Made by a program: the position numbers and the translations under genes
DNA from: an uncultured Candidatus Melainabacteria bacterium
GTDB lineage: Bacteria; Cyanobacteriota; Vampirovibrionia; Gastranaerophilales; Gastranaerophilaceae
Assembly: GCA_934667125.1 (NCBI GenBank)
Contig: CAKULF010000005.1
Coordinates: forward strand, 1-64,000
Direction of reading: 5' to 3'
Length of the DNA: 64,000 bases
In this document: in pieces, positions 14,392 to 22,665 of the stretch
Position numbering within the stretch: position 1 is the first letter of the stretch
How the letters are laid out: every line of letters begins with the position of its first letter
Notes under the pieces: generated by a model
The model's database searches: none
What the model saw: the letters and a program-made list of their open reading frames with translations, nothing else
Told to the model about the DNA's origin: nothing

Positions 14392-15105
14392 TTAGAAAAA
14401 TCTTCCAAAAATTTTAACATAAATTAAAATTGAAGCTACAACAAGCAATATTCCTGATATTTTCATTAATATTTCAGAAATATTTGAAAAGTTTTTAACT
14501 CCTTTAATGAAACTGGCGAATAAGCCCGCTAAAACAACGATAACGCCTTGTCCAAGAGAGAAAAACAAAAGCATTAAGCCTGCAAGGAATATACTTTTTG
14601 ATAAGGTTGCAAAGCCCATAATTCCTGCTAATATCGGGGTTGAACAGGGGCTTGAAGCAAAAGCAAATAATGAGCCTACTAAAAATGGATATAAAAATAG
14701 GCTTGTTGAGTTGCCTTTTGGGATTTTTTTAACGATTGGAGCTATATTAAGCTCGACTAAACCCAATAAATTCAAGCCCAAAATCAATATCAAAGAAGCC
14801 AAAAATAAAACGAAATAATTTCCGCCAAAAGCCGATAAAACGTTTCCGGTTAGGGCGCAAATCACCCCAATTACAGATAAGACAACACTTAAGCCGAAAA
14901 CAAAAGACAATAATTGAATAAATGTTTTTAATTTGTCACTGTCGCCATATCCGCCCACATAGCCTACTATAACGGGCAACATCCCGATTGAGCAAGGAGA
15001 AATTGAAGATAAAACCCCACCCAAAAATGAGATTAAAAGAAAAACAAGCGAAAACTCGCTATTTTGAAGATATTGCGCCAAATTATTAACAAATTGATTT
15101 AACAT
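14392..15105 (-). CDS. ccdA: CcdA/DsbD-type thiol-reductant transporter
   Basis: 237 residues, six predicted membrane helices. The two conserved cysteines lie at C38 (SISPCSIGMLPV) and C154 (SSPCSTPILAG), in the symmetric positions used by CcdA to carry electrons from cytoplasmic thioredoxin across the membrane. It overlaps the upstream thioredoxin-like gene by one base, so the pair is co-translated and probably forms a reducing relay for an exported thiol protein or c-type cytochrome assembly. Confidence 0.88.
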   Translation of the reverse strand: MLNQFVNNLAQYLQNSEFSLVFLLISFLGGVLSSISPCSIGMLPVIVGYVGGYGDSDKLKTFIQLLSFVFGLSVVLSVIGVICALTGNVLSAFGGNYFVLFLASLILILGLNLLGLVELNIAPIVKKIPKGNSTSLFLYPFLVGSLFAFASSPCSTPILAGIMGFATLSKSIFLAGLMLLFFSLGQGVIVVLAGLFASFIKGVKNFSNISEILMKISGILLVVASILIYVKIFGRFF

Positions 15106-15521
15106 TATTTTGCCCCATTAATCACTTCAATAATCTCATCCGCCCTCATAAGCCCTTCTTGGCGATGAATCATTTTTCCGTCACGATTGATAAAAACAAG
15201 GGTCGGAACAAGAGTTACCTTGAATTTTTTAATTGCAGTTTTTGTATAGTCTTCGCCTTTTTTTTCATTATTCAAAACGTTAATTTCTTCTAAAACAAAG
15301 TCGTTCGGGTTTGTTTGTTTAGCTTTTGCCAATTCTTTTGTCGTTTCTTGACATTCTGAACACATCGGAGAAGTGAATTTTATTATTTTAACAATCGGAT
15401 TATTAACCTCTTTGACCCCATCAAATTTACACATCATATCACTTTGAGCTTTAGCGTCCAAATAAGCATAAAGTCCGATAGGAAGCGCAAAAATAAGTAA
15501 AATAATAATCCAATTTTTCAT
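15105..15521 (-). CDS. Membrane-anchored thioredoxin-like protein
   Basis: 138 residues. An uncleaved N-terminal membrane helix (residues 3-20) is followed by a thioredoxin fold with the active site CSEC (C54, C57), a VTLVPTLVFINRDGK strand with the cis-proline, and the tail EGLMRADEIIEVI. An extra cysteine is at 31. It precedes ccdA, one base overlapping, and is the likely extracytoplasmic acceptor of its electrons. TlpA/ResA-like or a short DsbE-like protein. Confidence 0.85.
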   Translation of the reverse strand: MKNWIIILLIFALPIGLYAYLDAKAQSDMMCKFDGVKEVNNPIVKIIKFTSPMCSECQETTKELAKAKQTNPNDFVLEEINVLNNEKKGEDYTKTAIKKFKVTLVPTLVFINRDGKMIHRQEGLMRADEIIEVINGAK

Positions 15522-15687
15522 CTTTTTTCCTCTTTTTTAATTTAACACATTGATACTTTAATATAAAAAATGATTTTATAAATTAAATAGATGACTAATA
15601 TCATTATAATTAAAAAATATTATCCTGTTTGCACTAAAAACATTTTTATACTTAAATAGATGATATTGCTTTTTGAAAGGTTAATTA

Positions 15688-16776
15688 ATGTCTAAAACAA
15701 TATTAGTCGGAATGAGCGGCGGAGTTGATTCCTCTGTTTGCGCATTATTATTAAAAAAACAAGGCTATAACGTCATTGGCGCAAGGATGACAATTTGGGG
15801 CGACAGACAAATGCAAGAAACGGTCGACAAAATGAAAACATCGAACGCTTGTTTTTCTCCAAATGAAAAAGAAAGAATTGAAGAAGCCAAAAAAATCGCT
15901 TCCGAACTGGGCATAGAGTTTTATAGTGTTGATTGTACAAAAGAATATGAAAAAATTGTTTTAGATAATTTTAGACAAGAATATTTAAAAGGAAGAACCC
16001 CAAACCCTTGTGTGATGTGTAATCCGCTGGTTAAATTTAAGGCTTTGCCTGAATTAGCTAAAAAAATGGGAATAGAATTTGACTATTTTGCAACAGGACA
16101 TTACGCAAAGATTGAAAAAAGAGGGGAAAGATTTGTTATAAAACGAGGAATAATGCCCAAAAAGGACCAATCCTATTTTTTATATAAACTTTCTCAAGAA
16201 CAATTGAGCAAAATTTTGCTTCCTTTAGGAAACTATACAAAAGAAGAAATAAGAACGCTTGCAAGAGAATTTGGCTTAGAAGTTGCTAATAAACCCGATA
16301 GCCAAGATTTTTACGACGGGGATTATAATGACCTATTAAAAATTGAAGAAAAAATCGGCAATATCGTTGATACATCAGGCAAAATCCTAGGTCAGCATAA
16401 AGGAATTTGGAACTATACCGTTGGACAAAGAAAAGGGCTTAAAATCTCATCAACAAAGCCATTATACGTGATTTCTTTAAACAAAGAAAAAAATGAAGTT
16501 GTGGTTGGAAATATTGATGAAACGTTTAATAAGGCGCTATATGCTACTAATATCAATTTTGTCGGGATTGAAGATATAACAGAACCCATAAAAGTTAGGG
16601 CAAAATTCCGCTCAACTCAACAGCCGACAGAAGCAACCCTTGAAAAAATAGATGACGATACTATTAAAGTAACGTTTGATGAATACCAAAAATCAATAGC
16701 GATGGGGCAATCCGTTGTTTGCTATGATGAGGATGACGTTGTTTTGGTTGGCGGAATTATTGATAAAGTTGAATAA
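15688..16776 (+). CDS. mnmA: tRNA 2-thiouridylase, variant lacking the second catalytic Cys
   Basis: 362 residues. The PP-loop GMSGGVDSS (8-16) binds ATP, NPCVMCNP (106-113) carries the first cysteine region, and GHYAKI, KKDQSYFLY and NYTVGQRKGL are MnmA marks. The enzyme thiolates U34 of Lys, Glu and Gln tRNAs. In Escherichia coli the site reads DILC and a second catalytic cysteine follows later. Here C108 and C111 form CxxC, but the later site reads SQDFYDG (205-211) with no cysteine, while extra cysteines occur at C55 and C83. This suggests an Fe-S-type variant. GAAAGG ribosome site. Confidence 0.9.
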   Translation: MSKTILVGMSGGVDSSVCALLLKKQGYNVIGARMTIWGDRQMQETVDKMKTSNACFSPNEKERIEEAKKIASELGIEFYSVDCTKEYEKIVLDNFRQEYLKGRTPNPCVMCNPLVKFKALPELAKKMGIEFDYFATGHYAKIEKRGERFVIKRGIMPKKDQSYFLYKLSQEQLSKILLPLGNYTKEEIRTLAREFGLEVANKPDSQDFYDGDYNDLLKIEEKIGNIVDTSGKILGQHKGIWNYTVGQRKGLKISSTKPLYVISLNKEKNEVVVGNIDETFNKALYATNINFVGIEDITEPIKVRAKFRSTQQPTEATLEKIDDDTIKVTFDEYQKSIAMGQSVVCYDEDDVVLVGGIIDKVE

Positions 16777-17664
16777 TTAAGCTAATTTCATCGCTAATTT
16801 GACCGCTTCAATCATACTATCAGGGTTTGCAAGGTTTTTTCCTGCTATATCATAGGCTGTGCCTGATGATGGCGAGGTTCTGATTATTTTAAGCCCGATT
16901 GTGGTATTTATTGCCTTATCAAAAGCTAAAGCCTTAATAGGGCAAAGCCCTTGGTCATGATAACAAGCTAAAATAGCGTCATAGCTAAGCTTTTGCTTAT
17001 TCAAATATTGTTTTCCAACTTTTGCAAACAAAGCGTCAGCACTTATGGGTTCAGTTATATCAACGTTTTCGGCTTTTAAAATTTTAACCGCCGGTTTTAA
17101 AATTTCTATTTCTTCCATTCCCAAAATTCCACCCTCTCCGGCATGCGGATTTAGAGCGCAAAGAGCGATTTTAGGCGAAATTATATTATATTTTTCTTTT
17201 AAAAATTTATTTAAAGTTTTTGTTTGTTTAACCACCTCATCAACATCTAATTTAACGTCTTTTAAGGAGCAATGACGGGTTAGAAGCATTACTTTAAGCT
17301 CATCCGCTATAAAAATCATCTCAGCTTTATCGTTATTAGTTGCTAACAATTTTTCAATAACTTCTGTTTGACCATTGAAATTATATCCTGATTTATGCAA
17401 TTCAAATTTTGAAACAGGCGCAGTTACAAGAGCTTTTATAGCTCCTTTTTGAGCCAACATACAAGCATATTCAAGCGATTTATAGCAAAAAGTTCCGTTT
17501 TCTTCTTCTTTAATTTCGACAAAATCATAGTCTAAGTCGAGTTTTTCGCCAATAATTAAAACATCTTCTTTTTTAAGTTTCAAAAAATTCAAAGCTTTAA
17601 TAACAAGCTCTTTTCCTATCCCCAGTTTGTCGCCCGTTGTGATTGCTATTTTATATGTTTTCAT
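16777..17664 (-). CDS. PdxA-family dehydrogenase, probably four-carbon acid phosphate type
   Basis: 295 residues, somewhat shorter than PdxA (about 330). PdxA marks are present: ITTGDKLGIGKELVIKA at the start, NPHAGEGGILGMEE, ACYHDQGLCPIKALAF and RTSPSSGTAYDIAGK near the end. It begins four bases after a DUF1537 (OtnK/DtnK-type) kinase gene. Such PdxA2-kinase pairs oxidise and decarboxylate 4-phospho-threonate or -erythronate to dihydroxyacetone phosphate, so that role is more likely than vitamin B6 synthesis. It lacks the PdxA RTSVDHGTA form, having SPSSGTA, in line with a paralogue. Confidence 0.8.
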   Translation of the reverse strand: MKTYKIAITTGDKLGIGKELVIKALNFLKLKKEDVLIIGEKLDLDYDFVEIKEEENGTFCYKSLEYACMLAQKGAIKALVTAPVSKFELHKSGYNFNGQTEVIEKLLATNNDKAEMIFIADELKVMLLTRHCSLKDVKLDVDEVVKQTKTLNKFLKEKYNIISPKIALCALNPHAGEGGILGMEEIEILKPAVKILKAENVDITEPISADALFAKVGKQYLNKQKLSYDAILACYHDQGLCPIKALAFDKAINTTIGLKIIRTSPSSGTAYDIAGKNLANPDSMIEAVKLAMKLA

Positions 17665-17668
17665 ATTT

Positions 17669-18976
17669 TTATCCGTTTTTTAATTCTTTAAAATATTCAA
17701 AAATCAAAACCAAAGTATCAAATGTGCCGAAATTGCCCGATTTTGTGACAATTATTTTGCCGTTAGCATCGATACACAAAGGAATTGCAGGCATTATAGC
17801 GTCAAGCACTTGTAAATATTTTGAATTTATCTTGCTAACGCACTTATAAGAGGTTTCTCCGCCTATCATAACAAGCGAAAAATAAGCTTTTAAATTGATT
17901 TCATACAATAAATCAGCTAAATAATTCGTGATTTTGCTGCTAAATTCATTTTGTGCAATTCCTGCGTCAATCAATTCGTTTTTGGCGCTTTCTTCCTTTA
18001 ATTCATCTAACATATCGGAACAATGCACAACTACATCAACTTTTGAATTTAATTTTTGAACAATTTCATCAATCAAATTCTCATCCAATTCAGCTATGAC
18101 GTCTTTTACTTTCAAATCAACAAAAAAGATATCTTTATTTTCTTCTTTTAATTTTTTAATTTGATTATAAGTTAATTTTGTGGCCGAACCCGAAACCAAA
18201 AGCGTTGCTATATCGGGAAGATGGGTTATTTTATCAAATTTTTTATCATTATCATTTAATTTATTTATGACATTAGCGAGCCCTGCGCTTCCAACAGGCA
18301 AAATTTTATAGTTGCTTTTATTAATTGCAAGAGCAATTTGCTCTAAATCAACAGTTGAAATAGCGTCAAGAACAATGATTTTCTTGCCTTTTTGGATAAG
18401 TTCATTAATTTTTAAGGTGATTGGACCTGCGCCTTTTGAAATAATTTTAAAATCAATTTTATCAATTAAATTTTCAAGTTGAGGATTAAAATCTTTTTTC
18501 AAAATATTTGGAATATATGATTCAACAATTGGAGCTTTAGGATCTAGCGCACATTGGGTTCTTTCAATTGGAATGCCGTTTAAAAGCTGATAAGCGCCAA
18601 TTGTGGTTCTATTTTCTTCAATATAAGCAGGAGCAACAAGAGCGGCGTCTAAGCCTGTAGCTTCTAGGACAGCAAGAATTTCAAGCCCCGTGTTTCCTCT
18701 TAAGGTTGAATCAATTTTTTTATAATAATTTTCAGGATTAATAGAAGCATTTAACTTATTTATAATGTCTAAAACCCTATCCACTGCTTCTTTTTTATCG
18801 ATATTTCGGCTTTCTGAGGAGATAGCATAAACGTCTATGTTATTTTCTTCAGAAAAATCTTGTTCATAATCGATAATAATTTTTGCCGAACAACCGTTTT
18901 TAAAAAACTGAAGCGCTGTATCATTTGCGCCTGTTAAATCGTCAGCAATTATAACTGTTGAATCAATCAAGCTCAT
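17669..18976 (-). CDS. DUF1537 four-carbon acid sugar kinase
   Basis: 435 residues. The N-terminal signature IIADDLTGANDTALQF (about 10-25) and the C-terminal ATP-binding region ending MIGGETSYKCVSKI are those of OtnK/DtnK-type kinases, which phosphorylate threonate, erythronate or similar acids. It is sandwiched between ssb (two-base gap) and the PdxA-like gene (four-base gap), forming one transcript. The exact sugar acid cannot be read from the sequence; no transporter or regulator for it lies nearby. Confidence 0.82.
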   Translation of the reverse strand: MSLIDSTVIIADDLTGANDTALQFFKNGCSAKIIIDYEQDFSEENNIDVYAISSESRNIDKKEAVDRVLDIINKLNASINPENYYKKIDSTLRGNTGLEILAVLEATGLDAALVAPAYIEENRTTIGAYQLLNGIPIERTQCALDPKAPIVESYIPNILKKDFNPQLENLIDKIDFKIISKGAGPITLKINELIQKGKKIIVLDAISTVDLEQIALAINKSNYKILPVGSAGLANVINKLNDNDKKFDKITHLPDIATLLVSGSATKLTYNQIKKLKEENKDIFFVDLKVKDVIAELDENLIDEIVQKLNSKVDVVVHCSDMLDELKEESAKNELIDAGIAQNEFSSKITNYLADLLYEINLKAYFSLVMIGGETSYKCVSKINSKYLQVLDAIMPAIPLCIDANGKIIVTKSGNFGTFDTLVLIFEYFKELKNG

Positions 18977-18978
18977 AA

Positions 18979-19311
18979 TTATACAGCTTGGACTTGAGAG
19001 TCCCTTTTGCTTCCTTCAAAATTAAATTTTGTAGCACTAATCATATATGTTTCAGTGGCTTCGCCATCAGGATTTTGCCATTTATTAACACGAATTCTGC
19101 CTTCAACAGAAATAAGTGCGCCTTTTTTAATCCATTCTGCGGCAGTTTCAGCTTGTTTATCCCAAAGTTCAACATTAAACCAATCGGTTATGTCTTCTTT
19201 TCCTTGTCTTCTGTTTACTGCGATTGAAAAAGTTGTTCTGCTTTTTCCGCTTTCATAATATTTTATTTCAGGGTCACGGCCTACTCTGCCTACTACTATT
19301 ACGCTGTTCAT
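18979..19311 (-). CDS. ssb: Single-stranded DNA-binding protein, short cyanobacterial-like type
   Basis: 110 residues, one OB fold: NSVIVVGRVGRDPEIKYYESG, FSIAVNRR, DWFNVELWDKQAETAAEWIKKG, SVEGRIRVNKW. It ends at SKRDSQVQAV and lacks the acidic DDDIPF tail that recruits repair proteins in most bacteria; cyanobacterial SSBs are also short and tail-less. AAGGA ribosome site. It heads a three-gene transcript with a sugar-acid kinase and a dehydrogenase, an unexpected partnership. Confidence 0.93.
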   Translation of the reverse strand: MNSVIVVGRVGRDPEIKYYESGKSRTTFSIAVNRRQGKEDITDWFNVELWDKQAETAAEWIKKGALISVEGRIRVNKWQNPDGEATETYMISATKFNFEGSKRDSQVQAV

Positions 19312-19365
19312 ATATTTTTCCTTATTTTTAATTAATTAAATTATAACTTAAAAGAATTTGTAAAT

Positions 19366-19965
19366 CTAGCCTTTATCAATTCTTGCATAAGCGCATTTGG
19401 TGTCTTTTATGGTTGAATATACAATTCTTACTATATCATCATTTACAATATCAACTCGACTATAAGTCATGGAATTGTTTGAAGAATTATCTTGAAATTT
19501 TCTTAATTTCAACATGCCATATTCAGTATTTGCTTGATAAAACACTAAATAATCAGTGTTATCGATTGTTTTTTCTTGAATTTTATAGTGTCCTAAAGGA
19601 ATTATTTTATTATCCACCCCAATTATTGAAACAACAAGCTTGATATAATATATCCCGTTTTTCATATCGGAAATTGCTTTTGCTTCTCCGCCATAATCAA
19701 TTTCCTTGTCTTGCCCTTTAGGAGCGGGTTCAACGCCATATTTTCTTCCGAACAAAAAAGTTTTCAATTTTCCGCCAAATGTGTCAGGAACAGGCTGCGG
19801 AGTTAATTGATTGATTGTTTTTTCAAATTGCTCGTTTGTAATAGGCTTAATCCCATCAAAAGCGCTTTCTAAAAAGTTCATAGTATCAACATCAACCAAA
19901 TCTTCCATAGCGTATATTGGCGATAGCGTTAAAAATAAAGCTAAAACAATTAAAATCTTTCTCAT
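19366..19965 (-). CDS. Exported protein, unknown function
   Basis: 199 residues with a signal peptide (MRKILIVLALFLTLSPIYA, cut near 19). Mature residues 85-175 look like a beta-rich domain (GIYYIKLVVSIIGVDNKIIPLGHYKI; YLVFYQANTEYGMLKLRKF). No motif identifies a family. It lies alone on the minus strand, 54 bases from ssb. A periplasmic or surface protein is likely. Confidence 0.6.
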   Translation of the reverse strand: MRKILIVLALFLTLSPIYAMEDLVDVDTMNFLESAFDGIKPITNEQFEKTINQLTPQPVPDTFGGKLKTFLFGRKYGVEPAPKGQDKEIDYGGEAKAISDMKNGIYYIKLVVSIIGVDNKIIPLGHYKIQEKTIDNTDYLVFYQANTEYGMLKLRKFQDNSSNNSMTYSRVDIVNDDIVRIVYSTIKDTKCAYARIDKG

Positions 19966-20005
19966 AATTCAATTTTAATATTTTTTTATTTAAAGTAAAG
20001 AAAAA

Positions 20006-20362
20006 TTATTTCTTATGTTCTTTTTTATAATAGGGTTTAAAATTTTTGATTTTTTCTTCAAGAATTGAATAATCTCCCAAAAAACAAACCGCCCTATCGT
20101 CAATATATAGATACGCAGGTAGTTTTTCGCTTGTTATATCTTTAAAATATTTATCAATTTTATTTTCAATCAACCATTTAACAGCAAGAATTTTATTTCT
20201 CGTCGTAAAAAGATAAAGCTCGCATTCTTCTTTTTTCAAATTCTTCAAAAAATTTTTTACTCCTTTTTTTATAGCCGGAATATAGTTTTCATCAAACTTT
20301 TCAGTGCCATAATTATTAAGCACTCCATCTAAATCAATCAAAATTTTTTTGACAAATTTCAC
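20006..20362 (-). CDS. Minimal HAD-superfamily phosphatase-like protein
   Basis: 118 residues from a GTG start with an AAGG ribosome site. HAD motif I is DLDGVLNNY (nucleophile D10, acid D12), a motif II-like FTTRN follows, and YIDDRA near residue 90 supplies the late acidic motif. No cap domain, so a small open active site. The family includes phosphatases of nucleotides and phospho-proteins; the substrate is unknown. Upstream (20363-20429) is a short gap shared with the divergent HTH gene. Confidence 0.75.
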   Translation of the reverse strand: MKFVKKILIDLDGVLNNYGTEKFDENYIPAIKKGVKNFLKNLKKEECELYLFTTRNKILAVKWLIENKIDKYFKDITSEKLPAYLYIDDRAVCFLGDYSILEEKIKNFKPYYKKEHKK

Positions 20363-20429
20363 AAATTAACCTTTCGCTACCCCGAAGTATCGGGCAAATA
20401 AATATTAATTTATCACTATGATATAGAAA

Positions 20430-20690
20430 ATGCAAAAGAAATCTAAAATTTTATATACCCACATTGGCAATTTAATCCAAAAAATTAGAACTGAAAAAGG
20501 AATTAAGTATACGGATTTTTGCTATGAGAACGAAATTCCAATGTCAACTTATGATGATATTGTTAAAGGAAGAACCAACGCTTCTTTTTATAATATTGCT
20601 AAGATTATTGGCGCTTTGGGCTTGAGTTTTGAAGAATTTGGAAAGTTGTTGGATAAGGAATTGCCTAAGAATTTTTCACAGGAAGATTAG
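20430..20690 (+). CDS. XRE-type HTH regulator, paralogue 1
   Basis: 86 residues. Cro/C1 domain with IGNLIQKIRTEKGIKYTDFCYENEIPMSTYDDIVKGRTNASFYNIAKIIGALGLSFEEFGKLL pattern over residues 10-75. A TATGAT -10 box ends seven bases before the ATG and no ribosome site is seen, so a leaderless mRNA is likely. The next gene is a diverged tandem duplicate. Target unknown. Confidence 0.75.
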   Translation: MQKKSKILYTHIGNLIQKIRTEKGIKYTDFCYENEIPMSTYDDIVKGRTNASFYNIAKIIGALGLSFEEFGKLLDKELPKNFSQED

Positions 20691-20728
20691 ATTATACTTT
20701 TTTTATTTAATGAGTTATTATTTTTATA

Positions 20729-20989
20729 ATGCAAGAGAAAGATTTAATTTTATATAAAACTATAGCTAAAATCCTTAAAGAAAAAAGACTTGAAAAAGGG
20801 TTAAAATTCACTATTTTCTGCTATGAAAACGATATAGCAACTTCTTCTCTTAATTTAATTGAAAACGGAAATTCAAAAACTTATTTTTCAAATATTGCAA
20901 AAGTAATTAAGGCTTTAGATATGAGTTTTGAAGAGTTTGGAAAATTGTTGGATAAGGAATTGCCTAAAGATTTTTCTAAAGAAGATTAA
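20729..20989 (+). CDS. XRE-type HTH regulator, paralogue 2
   Basis: 86 residues, the same length as its neighbour and sharing FCYEN, the SNIAKVIKAL helix and the tail SFEEFGKLLDKELPKDFSKED, while the recognition helix differs (ATSSLNLIENG versus MSTYDDIVKG). A tandem duplication with changed DNA specificity is the simplest reading. A TATTAT box lies seven bases before the ATG. Its end overlaps the convergent hydG by four bases. Confidence 0.75.
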   Translation: MQEKDLILYKTIAKILKEKRLEKGLKFTIFCYENDIATSSLNLIENGNSKTYFSNIAKVIKALDMSFEEFGKLLDKELPKDFSKED

Positions 20990-22431
20990 AATCTGAAATC
21001 TCTTTTTCCAAGTTCAATTTCTTCAAGATTTTCTAAAACAGTTTTTCTAACTTTTTCGTTTGTAATTTTTTTAATTTCTTCTTGAATTAATTTTTCGCCT
21101 TTTTCTTTTGTTTCGTTTGTGGCGTAATCTTCAAGAAATTCTTTTAAAGTGATTATTGCGTTTGGTTGGCAACAATTAACGATTTGACCTGTTTTGCATA
21201 AGGACATAAACCTGTCGCCCGTGCGCCCTTGACGATAGCAAGCAGTGCAAAATGAAGGTAAATACCCTAATTCCATTAACCAACCGACAACTTCATCCAG
21301 CGTTCTTTCGTCTGAAACATCGAATTGCTCTGTGTCTTTCGGGCGAATAGCTTCTGCGTATCCTCCTACACTTGTTCTTGAAGCGCCAGAAACTTGAGTT
21401 ATACCTATTTCAAGAGCTTCTTTTCGCATTTGCTCATCTTCTCTTGTAGACATAATCATGCCTGTATATGGCACTGCTATTCTAATTAAGGCTATGATTT
21501 TTTTAAATGTATCATCATCCAAACCGTTTTTAAAATCGTTCTTATCGATATCATCAGCATTTTTAACCCTTGGAACAGAGATAGTGTGCGGTCCAACGCC
21601 AAAAACGGATTCTAAGTGTTCGCAATGGCACAATAAAGCCGCAAGCTCGTATTTATAGGTTTCTAAACCAAACAATACTCCAAGCCCAACATCATCAATT
21701 CCACCTTCCATTGCTCTATCCATAGCTTCTGTGTGGAAGTTATAATTATGTTTTGGACCTGTCGGATGAAGTTTTTCATAGGAAGCTTTGTTATATGTTT
21801 CTTGGAAAAGAATATACGTTCCAATTCCTGCTTCTTTTAATTTTTTATAATTTTCAACCGTAGTCGCTGCAATATTAACGTTAACTCGCCTAATTGCGCC
21901 GTTTTTGTGCTTGATAGAATATATTGTTTTAATGCTATCTAAAATATATTCAATCGGATTATTAATATTATCTTCGCCTGCTTCAATGGCTAAACGCTTG
22001 TGTCCCATATCTTGCAGCGCTATTGTTTCATTTTTTATTTCTTGTTGAGTTAATTTTTTTCTTTTGATGTGCTTGTTTTGATAGTGATAAGGGCAATAAA
22101 CACAACCATTTACACAATAATTTGAAAGATATAAAGGCGCAAACATAACAATTCTATTACCATAAAATGTGTGTTTTATTTCGTTTGCAAGTTTAAAAAT
22201 CTTCTGCCAAACTTCTTTATCCTCAACCGCCAACAAAACGCTTGCTTCCCTATGGTTTAAGCCATTTGCAATTGTTTTATCTTCAAGTTTTTGAACTTTT
22301 GCTTTTTCTAAAATTGAATTGATTAATTCTTTATTATTTTTATTTTTTTGTGCATATTCAAGCGTATCAAGTATTTCAGCGTCATTAATGAAGTCTTGTG
22401 CTTTTTTTGATTTTGGATTGTATGTGTTCAT
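20986..22431 (-). CDS. hydG: HydG, [FeFe]-hydrogenase maturase (tyrosine lyase)
   Basis: 481 residues, full length. The radical SAM cluster ligands are C106, C110 and C113 (CVNGCVYC); the second, C-terminal cluster is bound by C395, C398 and C421 (CX2CX22C in TACYRQGRTGDRF...NCCQPN), the mark that separates HydG from ThiH. It cleaves tyrosine to make the CO and CN ligands of the H-cluster. HydF is encoded about 41 kb away at the right edge; HydE and the hydrogenase are not in the window. No partner gene is adjacent. Confidence 0.95.
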   Translation of the reverse strand: MNTYNPKSKKAQDFINDAEILDTLEYAQKNKNNKELINSILEKAKVQKLEDKTIANGLNHREASVLLAVEDKEVWQKIFKLANEIKHTFYGNRIVMFAPLYLSNYCVNGCVYCPYHYQNKHIKRKKLTQQEIKNETIALQDMGHKRLAIEAGEDNINNPIEYILDSIKTIYSIKHKNGAIRRVNVNIAATTVENYKKLKEAGIGTYILFQETYNKASYEKLHPTGPKHNYNFHTEAMDRAMEGGIDDVGLGVLFGLETYKYELAALLCHCEHLESVFGVGPHTISVPRVKNADDIDKNDFKNGLDDDTFKKIIALIRIAVPYTGMIMSTREDEQMRKEALEIGITQVSGASRTSVGGYAEAIRPKDTEQFDVSDERTLDEVVGWLMELGYLPSFCTACYRQGRTGDRFMSLCKTGQIVNCCQPNAIITLKEFLEDYATNETKEKGEKLIQEEIKKITNEKVRKTVLENLEEIELGKRDFRF

Positions 22432-22489
22432 AATTAAATATTAACTCTTAAAATTATTTTTACTAGCGAATTTATTTTTTTAAATTAAA

Positions 22490-22521
22490 AAATCACACAA
22501 GGTATAACTCTTGTGTGATTT
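22490..22521 (-). terminator. rpsO terminator
   Basis: Perfect 12-bp stem AAATCACACAAG/CTTGTGTGATTT with an 8-base loop and a T-run on the minus strand. Repeat copy E lies between it and the rpsO stop codon. Confidence 0.85.
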
Positions 22522-22550
22522 GAATTTTTTAAGATTGTAAACTAGATGTC

Positions 22551-22665
22551 GGCTACGGTCTGCGTATATTGCCACCCCCTCATCGTGGCTGTCAATATAC
22601 TCCGCACAGCTCTGCCCTCGTCTGCGCTTGCTAAGCAAAGCATTGCTAAGCTCGCTTTGCTCGGG
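22551..22665 (+). repeat. TCATC-loop modular repeat, copy E, touching rpsO
   Basis: Box GGCTACGGTCT (22551-22561), hairpin 1 with arms GTATATTG-CCAC and GTGG-CAATATAC and a loop ending TCATC (22580-22584), linker TCCGCACAGCTCTGCC (22601-22616), then the GCTTGCTAAGCAAAGCATTG core and a weaker second hairpin closed by CTCG/CGGG. Its last base is next to the rpsO stop codon (22666-22668), so it lies within the rpsO transcript before the terminator. Confidence 0.72.

Noticed and set aside
14507..14818. 103-residue frame antisense to ccdA
   Set aside because: Typical shadow of a long real gene; the cysteines and helices of ccdA lie on the minus strand.
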